Shown piece after piece: positions 28,119 through 37,431 of a stretch of 64,000 nucleotides of DNA. Source of the DNA: Qipengyuania flava (GTDB lineage Bacteria > Pseudomonadota > Alphaproteobacteria > Sphingomonadales > Sphingomonadaceae); NCBI RefSeq assembly GCF_011762005.1, contig NZ_JAASQU010000001.1, positions 186,001-250,000 of the forward strand, in the 5' to 3' direction. Within the stretch, counting starts at the first letter, position 1; every line of letters starts with the position of its first letter. The notes under the pieces were generated by a model. The model was not told the DNA's origin. It worked only from the letters and a program-made list of their open reading frames with translations, and did no database searches. The position numbers were made by a program, and so were the translations under genes.

Positions 28119-29228
28119 ATGTTGATGAATGAGCAACTAAGACACCCAAGCGGGCGAAACAAAATAGTGACTGCCTTAATGAGGCAGGGGAATAGGGGGG
28201 CTGAAACTCGTCATCAGCATATGATCGCCCAGCTAAGGGAATTTGGTTGGACCGTTCTTGGGTTGGAGGCAGATCTTCGTAAGAGCGTTGGCGGGCGCGG
28301 GCTGCGGCTTCAGGCAGCTAAATTTTTCGCCGGTCTCCGCGCTGCGCTGGCGGTTCGACGTGGAGACGTTTTTTTTGCGTTCGAACCATACAGCTTTATA
28401 AGTGGCGCTATTCTTTCGCGTATGAAAGGTGGTAAAGCGATTTATTTTTGCCGGAACGATCAAGTATATGAACGTGACGAAATAAGAAAATACTTTCCCG
28501 GCTCCAGAAAGGCGACGCTGCGTGACTATGTTTTGCAGATCGCATGCGTTATTTTTTCTAACCGCTATGTTGTTCAATCAGAGTTCGCGATGGCGAATCT
28601 CCACGCGCGATATGCAAAATTGTGTGGTGGGAGACTCGCCGAGAAAACAGCCGTCCTTTCAAATGACCTTCGAGTTCGCCTTATCTCTCCAGCGTGGGGG
28701 CAAAGACGGAAGGTACAACGTATCGGTTTTATGTCGAACCCAGAGTGGGAAAAGAAGGGATTTCCTATCCTGCGTGAGCTAATAGAGCGAACCTTCACTG
28801 ACAACTCAATATTGTATAGTCTGTATGGTGAAGGGGCCGCTTTCGATCGATTAAAAAATGAACTGAGTCCAGCGCTTCAGGCGCGCGTTGAATTTATGGG
28901 GCGTTGCGACAATTTGATGCTGCTTAGGGACGAGGTTGATGTTGTATTTGTCCCTTCGGTGGTGGATCATTTCCCGAATGTGGTATTGGAGATGGCATGC
29001 CTGGGTCTGCCGATGATTTTAAGTGATATCAGGGCTCATCGGAATATTTTCGCCGAGCACGCTTGTTACTTTTCGTTGAAGAGTCCGGCAGATGAGGTTG
29101 AAAGACTTCTTGATTACTTGAATGACCGCTCAAACTGGGAGCGTGTGGCCGTCGCGCAGCAGCAGTCGTTGGCTCCCTTAACTGCTGCTTGGCGGGACCC
29201 CCTCATTAATCTATTCCAAACTGTATAG
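28119..29228 (+). CDS. Glycosyltransferase, GT4-like
   Basis: A 369-residue GT-B enzyme. Three starts are possible (TTG 28110, ATG 28119, ATG 28125); 28119 gives GGAAG at about 13 bases and is kept without firm proof. The C-terminal half has QRIGFMSNPEWEKKGFPILRELIE, then YGEGAAFDRLKNEL, EFMGRCDNLMLLRDEVDVVFVPS and PNVVLEMACLGLPMILSDI, in which the E-x7-E donor-binding motif of GT4 is partly kept as (V)VLEMACLGLP. Donor and acceptor are unknown. It lies between the sulfotransferase and a polymerase-type membrane protein. Confidence 0.82.
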   Translation: MLMNEQLRHPSGRNKIVTALMRQGNRGAETRHQHMIAQLREFGWTVLGLEADLRKSVGGRGLRLQAAKFFAGLRAALAVRRGDVFFAFEPYSFISGAILSRMKGGKAIYFCRNDQVYERDEIRKYFPGSRKATLRDYVLQIACVIFSNRYVVQSEFAMANLHARYAKLCGGRLAEKTAVLSNDLRVRLISPAWGQRRKVQRIGFMSNPEWEKKGFPILRELIERTFTDNSILYSLYGEGAAFDRLKNELSPALQARVEFMGRCDNLMLLRDEVDVVFVPSVVDHFPNVVLEMACLGLPMILSDIRAHRNIFAEHACYFSLKSPADEVERLLDYLNDRSNWERVAVAQQQSLAPLTAAWRDPLINLFQTV

Positions 29229-29243
29229 AAGGAGGGGCAGGGC

Positions 29244-30479
29244 ATGCACTGCCAAGGAAGAAGAAAATCAGGTGGGACAGATTACCAGCGCAAAACTCCG
29301 CGGACTACCGTTGGAGCTTCGCTCCTGCCTTCGCTTCCTGAATGGATGGCGGCGATGCTTTTATTCAGCATATTTGTCGCGGGATTTTCTCAGCTTCTCG
29401 GGGGATATTTTGACCTAGCTGCGATCCTAATAATTCTGGTAATTGCATTCATGCGCGATCGGATACTTGGGGTATCCGTCTCATGTCTTTTTGTTTCCGC
29501 CATCGCGGTCGCCTATGGATTCATTTGGATTGCAAGTTGTTCACCGCAAACCTGCTCAGCCGAAGTGGTGTCGACCGGTACAACAGTTTGGCAGTTTGGC
29601 ATCTACTTGTTATTATTTTCGATCATAGCAGCGCATAGGATGGTGTGGGTTTCTCAAAAATCGGTTGTGATAGGCTTTCTTGCATTTTTTCTTTTCCTAA
29701 GTGCTACCAATCAAGCTTCTATTTTCGAATCCTTGCGTGGTTTGAATTCTTCCCAGTTTTTTAATTCATACAGGTTTGGTATCGGGAATGAAGTCAATAA
29801 TATTAATTTCATTGCTCTATTTTCTGCAAGTTTGACTCCTTTTGCTTTCCCTAGAAGTCCAAGAGATTTTTCTGGTTACCTCGCAACGTTTCTCGTACTC
29901 ATCGTCGTCGTTTCAACTTATAGTCGTGGCGCGTTATTGGTTACGGGGATATTGGCGGCTCTTTCCGGTTTCGTTCTATGGCGTGGTTTTAGAAGTAAAA
30001 TTTTTCTGTTCGTTTTTATTCTGATAGGAGCCGGATCTCTTTATTGGGCGGGATATTTCGAGAAGAGGTCGTTTGATATTGGCGATGCTTCGATTTCCGC
30101 TCGGTTACGTGTTTTTGCGCTGCTGAATGATCTCGAACTATTTGGCAACAAGTTTGCTCTTAGTTCGCACTTCTCGCGTCGAGGAGCGATTGACAATACA
30201 TTGCTGCGGCATCTGATTGGCGCGGGGGCAGGTGTATCACTATTGCTATTTGCGTTCTGGTCCGTCTTCGGAGCTGCTTTGAAGTCATGGTCTCTCGGGG
30301 GGATAAGGGCGCGCGAAGCGCTATCGCTTTTCGGTTGGTCTATTGCCTTAGTTCTCGATGATACGTTTTTCTCACTGTGGGGCGCTTTTTTGTTAGGAAA
30401 CTTTTTGCCTGACATTGGAAATCGAAGGCCTACTGTTAATAGCGTCGGACGATTCTCAGTCAGCGCGTCGGCGCGCTAG
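29244..30479 (+). CDS. Polytopic membrane protein, O-antigen polymerase/ligase-like (first)
   Basis: A 411-residue protein with about 10-11 hydrophobic helices (WMAAMLLFSIFVAGFSQLL, FDLAAILIILVIAFM, YLATFLVLIVVVSTYSRGALLV, SLLLFAFWSVFGAALKSW). TYSRGALLVTGILA matches the short S-R-G/S-R-x motif near the central helix of Wzy/WaaL-type proteins. GGAGG lies 8 bases before the ATG. This is the more divergent of two polymerase-type genes in the locus (the other is at 38.5 kb). It is very AT-rich: the 60-base line 29641-29700 has 22 G+C. The assignment rests on topology and position. Confidence 0.65.
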   Translation: MHCQGRRKSGGTDYQRKTPRTTVGASLLPSLPEWMAAMLLFSIFVAGFSQLLGGYFDLAAILIILVIAFMRDRILGVSVSCLFVSAIAVAYGFIWIASCSPQTCSAEVVSTGTTVWQFGIYLLLFSIIAAHRMVWVSQKSVVIGFLAFFLFLSATNQASIFESLRGLNSSQFFNSYRFGIGNEVNNINFIALFSASLTPFAFPRSPRDFSGYLATFLVLIVVVSTYSRGALLVTGILAALSGFVLWRGFRSKIFLFVFILIGAGSLYWAGYFEKRSFDIGDASISARLRVFALLNDLELFGNKFALSSHFSRRGAIDNTLLRHLIGAGAGVSLLLFAFWSVFGAALKSWSLGGIRAREALSLFGWSIALVLDDTFFSLWGAFLLGNFLPDIGNRRPTVNSVGRFSVSASAR

Positions 30480-30646
30480 AGAGTTTTTCGTAGAGAGTTC
30501 GGGCGTTTCGATGGGCATTGGAAGATGGACGTTATGGTATAGGGCATGCTTTAGTTTAAACTATTTGCTTGAGGTTAGTTTCAACTTGGCGAAATTGGTC
30601 AACGCTTCAGTTTTCCGAAGTTCGCTCGGAACCGAGTTATTGAACT

Positions 30647-31819
30647 ATGCGCGTAGCTTCTCTTTGTCCCACTATCTCATCTGCCGGAGGCGGCGTTGTG
30701 CCTGCGGTGCGGGGATTGAACCAGGCATTAGTTCAGGCTGGGTTAGAGGTAACAACTCATGCGGCATTGGAGCCCCTCATGACTTCCGAGTTATCAGAGT
30801 GGGACGGTTTGAATACCAAACTCCATCCGGTGCGTTCGTTTGGCCCGCTGAGGTGGCAGACTAGTCTGCGTGGATCGTTGGCAAACTCTCACCCTGATGT
30901 TCTTCACCTCCATGGGCTTTGGTTGCACCCTTCGTTAGTCTCTGTTCGCTATCCAGGCCGCGATGCCGTTCGGGCTAAAATTATTTCACCTCATGGTATG
31001 TTGGACAGTTGGGCTCTCCGCAACTCCCGTTGGAAGAAGCGCATTGCGCTCACTCTATTTGAACGAGCGAACCTAGATGGTGCGACTTGTCTGCATGCGT
31101 TAAACCGTGCTGAGTGCGATGCAATTCGCGAAGCAGGCTTCACGGCACCTGTTGCAATCATTCCGAATGGTGTTGATCTTGCAGAACTCGCAGGACCTGT
31201 CGGTGAGGCTGCATGGTCGAGCGAATTACCGCCTGCCGCAAAGGTTCTTCTGTTTATCGGGCGCCTTCATCCAAAAAAGGGTATCAGTCGCCTCATTGAG
31301 GCTTTTTCGCAATTATCGAGCTTGGAACGCGGTGAATGGCATGTTGTGATAGCTGGCTGGGATCAGGGCGGCCACTTTTCAGACCTTAAAGAATTGGCCT
31401 GCCAACGTAACATTGCGGATCGGGTGCATTTTGTTGGGCCGCAGTTTGGTCATGCAAAACGTTCCACTTTTAATCGTGCCGACGCCTTTGTTCTCCCTTC
31501 GGTAAGTGAAGGCCTGCCCATAGCCGTGCTTGAAGCGTTCAGTTTTGGTTTGCCAGTTTTAATGACGGATGCTTGTAATATGCCAGAAAGCTTCGAGGCT
31601 GGAGCTGCGTTCCGCATTCGATCAGACGAATCATTGCTACGAGACGATCTGCGGAATTACTTTTCAATGAACCCTGCGAGGCATTTGGAAGTTGGTCGGT
31701 TGGGCAGAAGAATGGCGGAGCGATATTACACTTGGGAGGGCATTGGTCTTCAAATGAAGCAGGTTTATCTCTGGTCTTTGGGGGAAGGTGACGCGCCGGA
31801 CTGTCTCGATATCTTATAG
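30647..31819 (+). CDS. Glycosyltransferase, GT4-like
   Basis: A 390-residue GT-B glycosyltransferase. The N-terminal MRVASLCPTISSAGGGVVPA carries the glycine-rich acceptor-side loop; HLHGLWLHPS and KIISPHGMLDSWALRN follow. The C-terminal domain has KVLLFIGRLHPKKGISRLIEA, then ADAFVLPSVSEGLPIAVLEAF with the GT4 E-x7-E pair (EGLPIAVLE) and FGLPVLMTDACNMPE. A 167-base gap separates it from the previous gene; another open frame runs through this gap into the gene but lacks family sequence. Substrates are not known. Confidence 0.88.
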   Translation: MRVASLCPTISSAGGGVVPAVRGLNQALVQAGLEVTTHAALEPLMTSELSEWDGLNTKLHPVRSFGPLRWQTSLRGSLANSHPDVLHLHGLWLHPSLVSVRYPGRDAVRAKIISPHGMLDSWALRNSRWKKRIALTLFERANLDGATCLHALNRAECDAIREAGFTAPVAIIPNGVDLAELAGPVGEAAWSSELPPAAKVLLFIGRLHPKKGISRLIEAFSQLSSLERGEWHVVIAGWDQGGHFSDLKELACQRNIADRVHFVGPQFGHAKRSTFNRADAFVLPSVSEGLPIAVLEAFSFGLPVLMTDACNMPESFEAGAAFRIRSDESLLRDDLRNYFSMNPARHLEVGRLGRRMAERYYTWEGIGLQMKQVYLWSLGEGDAPDCLDIL

Positions 31820-31868
31820 GTTTGGCAAATGGTCGGTTATTACCTGTAATTAAGAGATACGTAGATAT

Positions 31869-33017
31869 ATGAAGGTTGGACTTCTCACCTACCATTTCAG
31901 CGACAATTACGGCGCCCTGTACCAAGCGTTTGGCCTGCGGCAGTGGTTCATTGATCGCGGGCATGATGCCGAGTTTATCAACTACCACCCATCCTACGTC
32001 GAAGAGGGCGGTCCGCTAGACCGGCCTTGGAAGCCGTCGCTTTGGCGCAAAAATGCTACGATCGCCTACATGTGGGCGTCGCATATCCAGCGCAATCTTC
32101 TCGGTGACCGGGCTCAGAAGAGGGGCTTCGAAGCGTTTCGGCGGACCTATCTCGGTGCGACGGGACGGCGGCTCAAAACAGCTGAAGATCTGGGTTCAGT
32201 CGTTGGCCGATATGACCTGTTAGTCTGCGGCTCCGACCAGATATGGAACCCTTCGATCCAGCGTGGGCTCGACCCAGTTTATTTCCTGGCTATCCCTGGT
32301 AGCGAAGATGTGCGGAAGATCGCTTATGCACCCAGCTTCGGCCGGACGTCGATCGAGAGCGAACATCTCGGCGAATTGCACGCTCTGGCAAGCCAGCTCG
32401 ATGGGATTTCCGTGCGCGAAGAGACTGGGCTCGACATCCTGGCAGATGCCGGCATATCCCCCGAGCGCGTGCATGTTGTGCCGGACCCGACGATCCTGCT
32501 GGGAAACTTCGATATGCTCGCACGGAAGAAGGCTCCCTCCGACGAGGTCGTTTTCTGTTATGCCCTGCGGACCGATGAAGTGATCCGCGATGTGGCCGGT
32601 CGGGTTGCCGCCAAGCTCGAGCTGCCGTTGGTGAGCGCGCGCAGTAGCCGCCAGCGCTGGAGCGACATCGGGGAAGGGATCTCGCCGACGCCGGTTGAAT
32701 GGCTGCAAAGCCTCGCCAACTCGGCATTTGTGGTCAGTAACTCGTTCCACGGTGTGGCACTGAGCGTGATCCACAGAAAACCCTTTATCGCGGTGAAGTT
32801 GCCGGGCAAACGGGCGGGCATGAATGCGCGTGTAGAGAACCTCCTTGACCAGATTGGTCTGTCGTGGCGCTTGGTAGACGCAGACGACGCAGATAACGCA
32901 GCCAAGCTGGTTGATATGCAAATCGACTGGGATGCAGTCGGTTCGAAACTGACCGACCTCCGTTGTACAGGCGAGCTTTTTCTGCAGTCGCAATCGGTTA
33001 CGGTTGCGCCAAGATGA
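31869..33017 (+). CDS. Polysaccharide pyruvyltransferase-family protein (second)
   Basis: A 382-residue PS_pyruv_trans protein, better conserved than the one at 26.3 kb. N-terminal LLTYHFSDNYGALYQAFGL is the family's N-Y-G-A-x-L/Y-Q motif; YDLLVCGSDQIWNPSIQRG is the S-D-Q-I-W-N signature; SVREETGLDIL and VVSNSFHGVALSVIHRKPFI (with the catalytic-region H) complete it. It likely adds pyruvate or acts on a related donor in EPS decoration. The stop overlaps the acetyltransferase start by ATGA. GC content rises at this gene relative to those before it, suggesting a different origin within the mosaic locus. Confidence 0.88.
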   Translation: MKVGLLTYHFSDNYGALYQAFGLRQWFIDRGHDAEFINYHPSYVEEGGPLDRPWKPSLWRKNATIAYMWASHIQRNLLGDRAQKRGFEAFRRTYLGATGRRLKTAEDLGSVVGRYDLLVCGSDQIWNPSIQRGLDPVYFLAIPGSEDVRKIAYAPSFGRTSIESEHLGELHALASQLDGISVREETGLDILADAGISPERVHVVPDPTILLGNFDMLARKKAPSDEVVFCYALRTDEVIRDVAGRVAAKLELPLVSARSSRQRWSDIGEGISPTPVEWLQSLANSAFVVSNSFHGVALSVIHRKPFIAVKLPGKRAGMNARVENLLDQIGLSWRLVDADDADNAAKLVDMQIDWDAVGSKLTDLRCTGELFLQSQSVTVAPR

Positions 33018-33595
33018 AACAGTATCGTTATGAGAACGGGCTGTCGCGCAAGAACCGCGTTTCGAGGGCGTTGTGGGGTGTAGCGTACATTATTTTTTTT
33101 CGTCCCACGCCGCGCTGGATTTTTGATGGATGGCGCGCCTTCCTCCTTCGCCGTTTTGGCGCGACGATCGGAACGGGTTGTCGGATCAATCCAACAGCCC
33201 GGATTTGGGCGCCATGGAATCTCACTCTCGGTGATTTTGTTGCGATTGCCGAAGGGGTGGATTTATATTCTGTTGCCCGGATATCGATTGGATCGAAGAC
33301 CACCATTAGCCAGCGGGCGTTTATCTGTACGGCATCGCACGATATCACCGACCTTAAGAGGCCACTGACATACGCCCCAGTAATCTTAGGCCAGCACGTC
33401 TGGGTTGCGGCAGAGGCGATGATCCATCCGGGCGTGTCTGTTTCGGATGGTGCGGTAGTCGCTGCGCGAAGTGTTCTGCGCAAGGATCCTGAACCGTGGA
33501 CAATCTGGGCAGGTAATCCGGCGAAATTGGTGGGTGCGCGTCAGGTGTCGGATAATGCGCCCGCCAAGAACGGGAATGGAATAAAAGATGGGTAA
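33014..33595 (+). CDS. WcaF-like hexapeptide-repeat O-acetyltransferase
   Basis: A 193-residue left-handed beta-helix acetyltransferase. The start is MKQYRYENGL in the ATGA overlap with the previous gene; the frame remains open 51 bases upstream. N-terminal WGVAYIIFFRPTPRWIFDGWRAFLLRRFGA is the usual lead-in of the colanic-acid WcaF group, and the hexapeptide turns follow (INPTARIWAPWNLTLGDFV, ISIGSKTTISQRAFICTASH, VILGQHVWVAAEAMIHPGV). The catalytic-type His is in TASHD. It would transfer acetyl from acetyl-CoA to a sugar of the repeat unit. The stop overlaps the next start. Confidence 0.9.
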   Translation: MKQYRYENGLSRKNRVSRALWGVAYIIFFRPTPRWIFDGWRAFLLRRFGATIGTGCRINPTARIWAPWNLTLGDFVAIAEGVDLYSVARISIGSKTTISQRAFICTASHDITDLKRPLTYAPVILGQHVWVAAEAMIHPGVSVSDGAVVAARSVLRKDPEPWTIWAGNPAKLVGARQVSDNAPAKNGNGIKDG

Positions 33596-34568
33596 GCTAA
33601 GCAGCAATCTCAGTCGCCTGGGCAAAGTTGCGAAGATTTTCGTCGAGTATGCCAACGACGGATGGCTGTTCCTGAAGCACAACAATTTTTCTCCGGTCGA
33701 ACCGAGGGATCGTCGATTTTCGAACAAGACAATTATCGAGGCTCACACCATCGAGAAAGGGCTCACGCTTCCTTCACCGAGACCACACTTCGGTCAAGAC
33801 AAGATTAGAGCGATGTTGGCCATGAACGACGGGTGGACGCCACCCGAAGGCGATCTTTCGCGCAGCATGCTTGTCGGAGCGTTGCGTGACTATAGTCTGG
33901 CCTTTGCTGACACCGATGCGCCAGACGCTCAACTCGCTAGTCAGATTGAAAAGCTGATAGCGGATCCGGGTAGCGATGGCGCAACGGGTGGGGTGCGGAC
34001 TGTGGACGTCGCGCAGCTGGTGCGAAATGAAAACGCGATCGCTTTCCTAGATGCTCGTTTTTCGGCCCGCGATTTCGGACAGACGCCGCTGTCCGATAAT
34101 GAGGTCGAGGAAGTCCTCGCTCTCGCGTTGCGCGCGCCTTCGCAGTGCAATCGGCAATCCGTGAGAGTTCACGTTTACCGCGACCGTGAGACGATCAAGC
34201 AGCTTCTTGATTTGCAGGGCGGCGGGCGAGGGTTTGTCGAAGCGGTGCCCACGCTATTTGTTCTCGCATCCGAGATCACTGCGTGGGGCGGTCCGCAACA
34301 GCGCAACCAGCCCTACGTAGATGGTGGCATTTTCCTGACAATGCTTCTGCTTTCGCTGGCGGCAAACGGCTTTGTGAGTTGTCCGATGAATCTCGCGATC
34401 ACCAATCGTCGAGAGCGTGAGATAAAAGAGGTCGGTAGCATTCCTGCTCGCGATAGGCTGATAGTTATGGTAGCGGCAGGTCCTCCGCCCGCTCACACAT
34501 TGCGTGCGGCGAACTCGCCACGCTGGGATGTCCGGGCGATCTGCCAGATGCATGACCGCCCTGATTGA
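33588..34568 (+). CDS. Nitroreductase-family protein of EPS clusters
   Basis: A 326-residue protein. The C-terminal ~180 residues form an FMN-dependent nitroreductase domain: FSARDFGQTPLSDNEVEEVLALALRAPS, QCNRQSVRVHVY (FMN phosphate and ring contacts), and PYVDGGIFLTMLLLSLAANGFVSCPM. The N-terminal ~140 residues carry IEAHTIEKGLTLPSPRPHFG, an extension seen in nitroreductase homologues of polysaccharide clusters. Its role there is unknown to me; such genes often occur near pyruvyltransferase-family genes, as here (one gene apart). The start overlaps the acetyltransferase stop by 8 bases. Confidence 0.8.
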   Translation: MGKLSSNLSRLGKVAKIFVEYANDGWLFLKHNNFSPVEPRDRRFSNKTIIEAHTIEKGLTLPSPRPHFGQDKIRAMLAMNDGWTPPEGDLSRSMLVGALRDYSLAFADTDAPDAQLASQIEKLIADPGSDGATGGVRTVDVAQLVRNENAIAFLDARFSARDFGQTPLSDNEVEEVLALALRAPSQCNRQSVRVHVYRDRETIKQLLDLQGGGRGFVEAVPTLFVLASEITAWGGPQQRNQPYVDGGIFLTMLLLSLAANGFVSCPMNLAITNRREREIKEVGSIPARDRLIVMVAAGPPPAHTLRAANSPRWDVRAICQMHDRPD

Positions 34569-34571
34569 ACT

Positions 34572-35474
34572 ATGCCGTTGACCGTCGTCATCCTCACGCT
34601 GAATGAGGAATTACACATAGCGCGCGCGCTCACGTCCGTAGCCTCGATCGCCGAGAAATGCGTGATAGTGGACAGCGGGTCGACCGATCGGACTGTCGAG
34701 ATTGCACAGGGAATGGGCGCCCAAGTCCTCACAAATCCCTTCGTCACTCAGGCGCAGCAGTTCAATTGGGTGCTCGACCAGCTTCCCTCCGAAACCGACT
34801 GGATATTGAGGCTCGATGCGGACGAGATCGTCAGTGAGGCCCTTGCCCTGGAGATCGCCGCGAAGCTCGACGGCGTGCCGGGCCACATCCATGGTATGCG
34901 CTTGTCCCGCCGCATGAACTTTCTAGGTCAGCCTGTCCGCCGTGGCGGGGTGTTCCCGATCCGCCTGGTTCGGCTGCTACGCCACAACCATGGCCGGAGC
35001 GAGGACCGCTGGATGGACGAACATATTATTGTCGATGGTGAGGTGGGCGACTTCTCGGGTGAGATTGTCGACGACAATCTCAATTCGCTGACCTGGTGGA
35101 CGCATAAGCACAACAACTATGCCTCGCGCGAAGTTGTAGAGATGCTCAACCTCGAGCACGGCTTCATGGCGCGTGGTGAAGGTGGCGATGCTGACCACGC
35201 GGGCGGGACGGGCGCGAAGCGCTGGATCAAGGAAAACCTCTACGCGAGGCTGCCCGGGGGGCTACGCGCCCTTGCCTACTTCCTGTATCGCTATGTGGTG
35301 CGACTGGGCTTCCTCGACACGCGAGAAGGACAGATGTTCCATGTTTTGCAGGGGTTCTGGTATCGCTATCTGGTCGATGCCAAGCTGCGTGAGGTCCAGA
35401 CATACATGAAGGATAATGACACCGACGCCGTTGCTGCCATCATGGAGGTTACCGGAATTGATGTTAGGCCTTAG
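34572..35474 (+). CDS. Glycosyltransferase family 2, WaaE/LgtF-like
   Basis: A 300-residue GT-A enzyme. TVVILTLNEELHIARALTSV, VIVDSGSTDRTVEIA and WILRLDADEIVSEAL (D-x-D metal site) give a clean GT2 N-terminus. The rest (GMRLSRRMNFLGQPVRRGG, RWMDEHIIVDGEVGDFSGEI, WTHKHNNYASREV) matches the KdtX/WaaE/LgtF group of beta-glucosyltransferases, soluble or membrane-attached. The gene starts 3 bases after the nitroreductase stop and GC content is high again. The donor sugar is uncertain. Confidence 0.88.
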   Translation: MPLTVVILTLNEELHIARALTSVASIAEKCVIVDSGSTDRTVEIAQGMGAQVLTNPFVTQAQQFNWVLDQLPSETDWILRLDADEIVSEALALEIAAKLDGVPGHIHGMRLSRRMNFLGQPVRRGGVFPIRLVRLLRHNHGRSEDRWMDEHIIVDGEVGDFSGEIVDDNLNSLTWWTHKHNNYASREVVEMLNLEHGFMARGEGGDADHAGGTGAKRWIKENLYARLPGGLRALAYFLYRYVVRLGFLDTREGQMFHVLQGFWYRYLVDAKLREVQTYMKDNDTDAVAAIMEVTGIDVRP

Positions 35475-35544
35475 GAAAGGCTTGCGACGGCCAGAGCCCT
35501 ATACCGCTCCCTATCCCTATCATCCTGCTGGTTTACCCGTATGA
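35461..35544 (+). CDS. Possible 27-residue leader ORF between two glycosyltransferase genes
   Basis: It starts inside the last codons of the preceding glycosyltransferase gene with GGAGG 12 bases ahead, and ends in an ATGA overlap with the next gene. The peptide begins MLGLRKGLRRPEPY and is rich in Pro and Tyr. It may couple translation of the two genes across a 66-base gap, or be chance. No family is recognised. Confidence 0.3.
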   Translation: MLGLRKGLRRPEPYTAPYPYHPAGLPV

Positions 35545-36302
35545 AAATCTCGGTGGTCACTGCTGTATTTAACCGCACCTCGACAATCGGGGAAGCGATG
35601 AAGAGCGTTCAGGCCCAGTGCTACGGCGATGTCGAGCATGTGATCCAGGATGGCGGATCGACCGATGGCACGCTCGAAGAGATATCCCGGCTGGCGAACG
35701 ACTCCGCAAGTCTGGTGTCCGAAAAGGATTCAGGCATTTACGATGCAATCAATCGTGGCATAAGGCGGGCATCGGGGGAGGTCATCGGCCTCATGCACTC
35801 TGATGACTTCTTCGCTTCCGAAGATGTTCTCACGAAGGTCGTTCGAGGTTTCTCGGACCCCGCTGTCGACGGCGTATACGGCGATTTGCAGTATGTTTCA
35901 GCCAGCGAGCCAGACAAAATTGTGCGGCACTGGCGATCGGGCGAGTACCGCCCCTCAATGCTCAAGAGCGGCTGGATGCCGCCGCATCCTACGCTCTACT
36001 TGCGCCGCGAGGTTTTCGAGCGCCATGGCCTCTACGACACCTCCTTCCGGATCGCAGCAGACTACGATGCGATGCTTCGCTATCTCGCCAAAGGCAAGAT
36101 CAGGCTGGCCTACATTCCCGAAGTCCTTGTCAAAATGCGCTTGGGCGGCGAAAGCAACCGCTCACTCGGACGCATCTTGCAAAAGAGCCGCGAGGACCTC
36201 AGGGCACTGCGGAACAATGGTGTAGGCGGCGTAGGAACCCTCGCTGCCAAGAACCTGGGCAAGCTTGGACAATTCATCGTTAAGGACGGAAACGCCAAAT
36301 GA
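35541..36302 (+). CDS. Glycosyltransferase family 2, WcaE-like
   Basis: A 253-residue GT-A glycosyltransferase. Motifs: [57 protein letters not shown] and [16 protein letters not shown], where the SDD triad binds metal and nucleotide sugar. [20 protein letters not shown] and [14 protein letters not shown] are typical of the colanic WcaE-like subgroup. The stop overlaps gmd by ATGA, so it is tightly linked to the GDP-fucose genes and might be the fucosyltransferase; this is inference from position only. Confidence 0.88.
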   Translation: MKISVVTAVFNRTSTIGEAMKSVQAQCYGDVEHVIQDGGSTDGTLEEISRLANDSASLVSEKDSGIYDAINRGIRRASGEVIGLMHSDDFFASEDVLTKVVRGFSDPAVDGVYGDLQYVSASEPDKIVRHWRSGEYRPSMLKSGWMPPHPTLYLRREVFERHGLYDTSFRIAADYDAMLRYLAKGKIRLAYIPEVLVKMRLGGESNRSLGRILQKSREDLRALRNNGVGGVGTLAAKNLGKLGQFIVKDGNAK

Positions 36303-37420
36303 CTAAACGCGCCCTGATCACAGGTGTTACCGGGCAGGATGGCTCGTACCTGGCGGAATTCCTTCTTTCCAAGGGTTACGAGGTGCACGGTATCAAGCGC
36401 CGCGCGTCGTCCTTCAATACGCAACGCATCGATCACATTTATCAGGATCCGCACGAGCCAAACCCGAAGCTCAGTCTGCATTATGGCGACCTGTCAGATA
36501 CTTCGAACCTGACACGCATTATTCAGGAGGTGCAGCCCGACGAGATATACAATCTTGCGGCCCAGTCGCACGTCGCGGTCAGCTTTGAATCGCCCGAATA
36601 CACGGCGGATGTCGATGGGCTCGGCACACTTCGCCTGCTCGAGGCCATGCGTTTTCTCGACCTCGGAAAGAAGACGCGGTTCTATCAGGCCTCGACTTCC
36701 GAACTCTACGGGTTAGTGCAGGAGATCCCGCAGCGTGAGACCACGCCTTTCTATCCGCGCTCGCCCTATGCGGTCGCCAAGCTCTATTCGTATTGGATTA
36801 CGGTGAACTACCGCGAATCCTATGGAATGTATGCTTGCAACGGAATCCTATTCAATCACGAGAGTCCCCGCCGGGGGGAGACCTTCGTCACGCGCAAGAT
36901 CACCCGCGGTCTCGCCAATATCGCTCAGGGCCTCGAAGCCTGTCTCTACATGGGCAACATCGATGCACTCCGTGATTGGGGGCACGCCCGTGACTATGTT
37001 CGCATGCAGTGGTTAATGCTCCAGCAAAACCATGCCGAGGACTTTGTGATCGCCACCGGCAAGCAGTACTCAGTGCGCGAATTCATCCGCTGGTCGGCCG
37101 AAGAGCTCGGGGTGGAACTCGAATTCTCCGGCGAAGGCGTCGAGGAGATCGCGACGGTGGCGGGGATTAGTGGCGAGAAGGCGCCCGCGCTCAAGGTCGG
37201 GGACGTCGTGATGCGCATCGACCCGCGTTACTTCCGGCCGGCAGAGGTCGAAACGTTGCTTGGCGATCCTTCGAAGGCGCGCGAGAAGCTGGGTTGGGAA
37301 CCCGAAATCACGGCGCGCGAGATGTGCAGCGAAATGATCGAAACCGACCTTAAGGAAGCGCAGCGGCACGCTTTCCTCAAGGCTAACGGTTTTCCGATAC
37401 CGGTCAGTTTCGAGAGCTAG
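36299..37420 (+). CDS. gmd: GDP-mannose 4,6-dehydratase
   Basis: A 373-residue extended SDR enzyme that converts GDP-mannose to GDP-4-keto-6-deoxymannose, the first step to GDP-L-fucose. Signature sequence: [20 protein letters not shown] (GxxGxxG), [32 protein letters not shown], the catalytic Thr/Ser region [22 protein letters not shown] (Y-x3-K) and [16 protein letters not shown]. Full length compared with E. coli Gmd (373). ATGA overlap with the glycosyltransferase before it; fcl follows after 11 bases. Confidence 0.97.
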   Translation: MTKRALITGVTGQDGSYLAEFLLSKGYEVHGIKRRASSFNTQRIDHIYQDPHEPNPKLSLHYGDLSDTSNLTRIIQEVQPDEIYNLAAQSHVAVSFESPEYTADVDGLGTLRLLEAMRFLDLGKKTRFYQASTSELYGLVQEIPQRETTPFYPRSPYAVAKLYSYWITVNYRESYGMYACNGILFNHESPRRGETFVTRKITRGLANIAQGLEACLYMGNIDALRDWGHARDYVRMQWLMLQQNHAEDFVIATGKQYSVREFIRWSAEELGVELEFSGEGVEEIATVAGISGEKAPALKVGDVVMRIDPRYFRPAEVETLLGDPSKAREKLGWEPEITAREMCSEMIETDLKEAQRHAFLKANGFPIPVSFES

Positions 37421-37431
37421 GGGCTGCTAAT

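Noticed and set aside
30415-30864. 149-codon open frame spanning the gap between the first polymerase gene and a GT4 gene.
   Set aside because: It overlaps both genes in other frames, and its second half loses any pattern (Cys/Arg-rich shadow of the GT4 frame). No family motif and no good ribosome-binding site.
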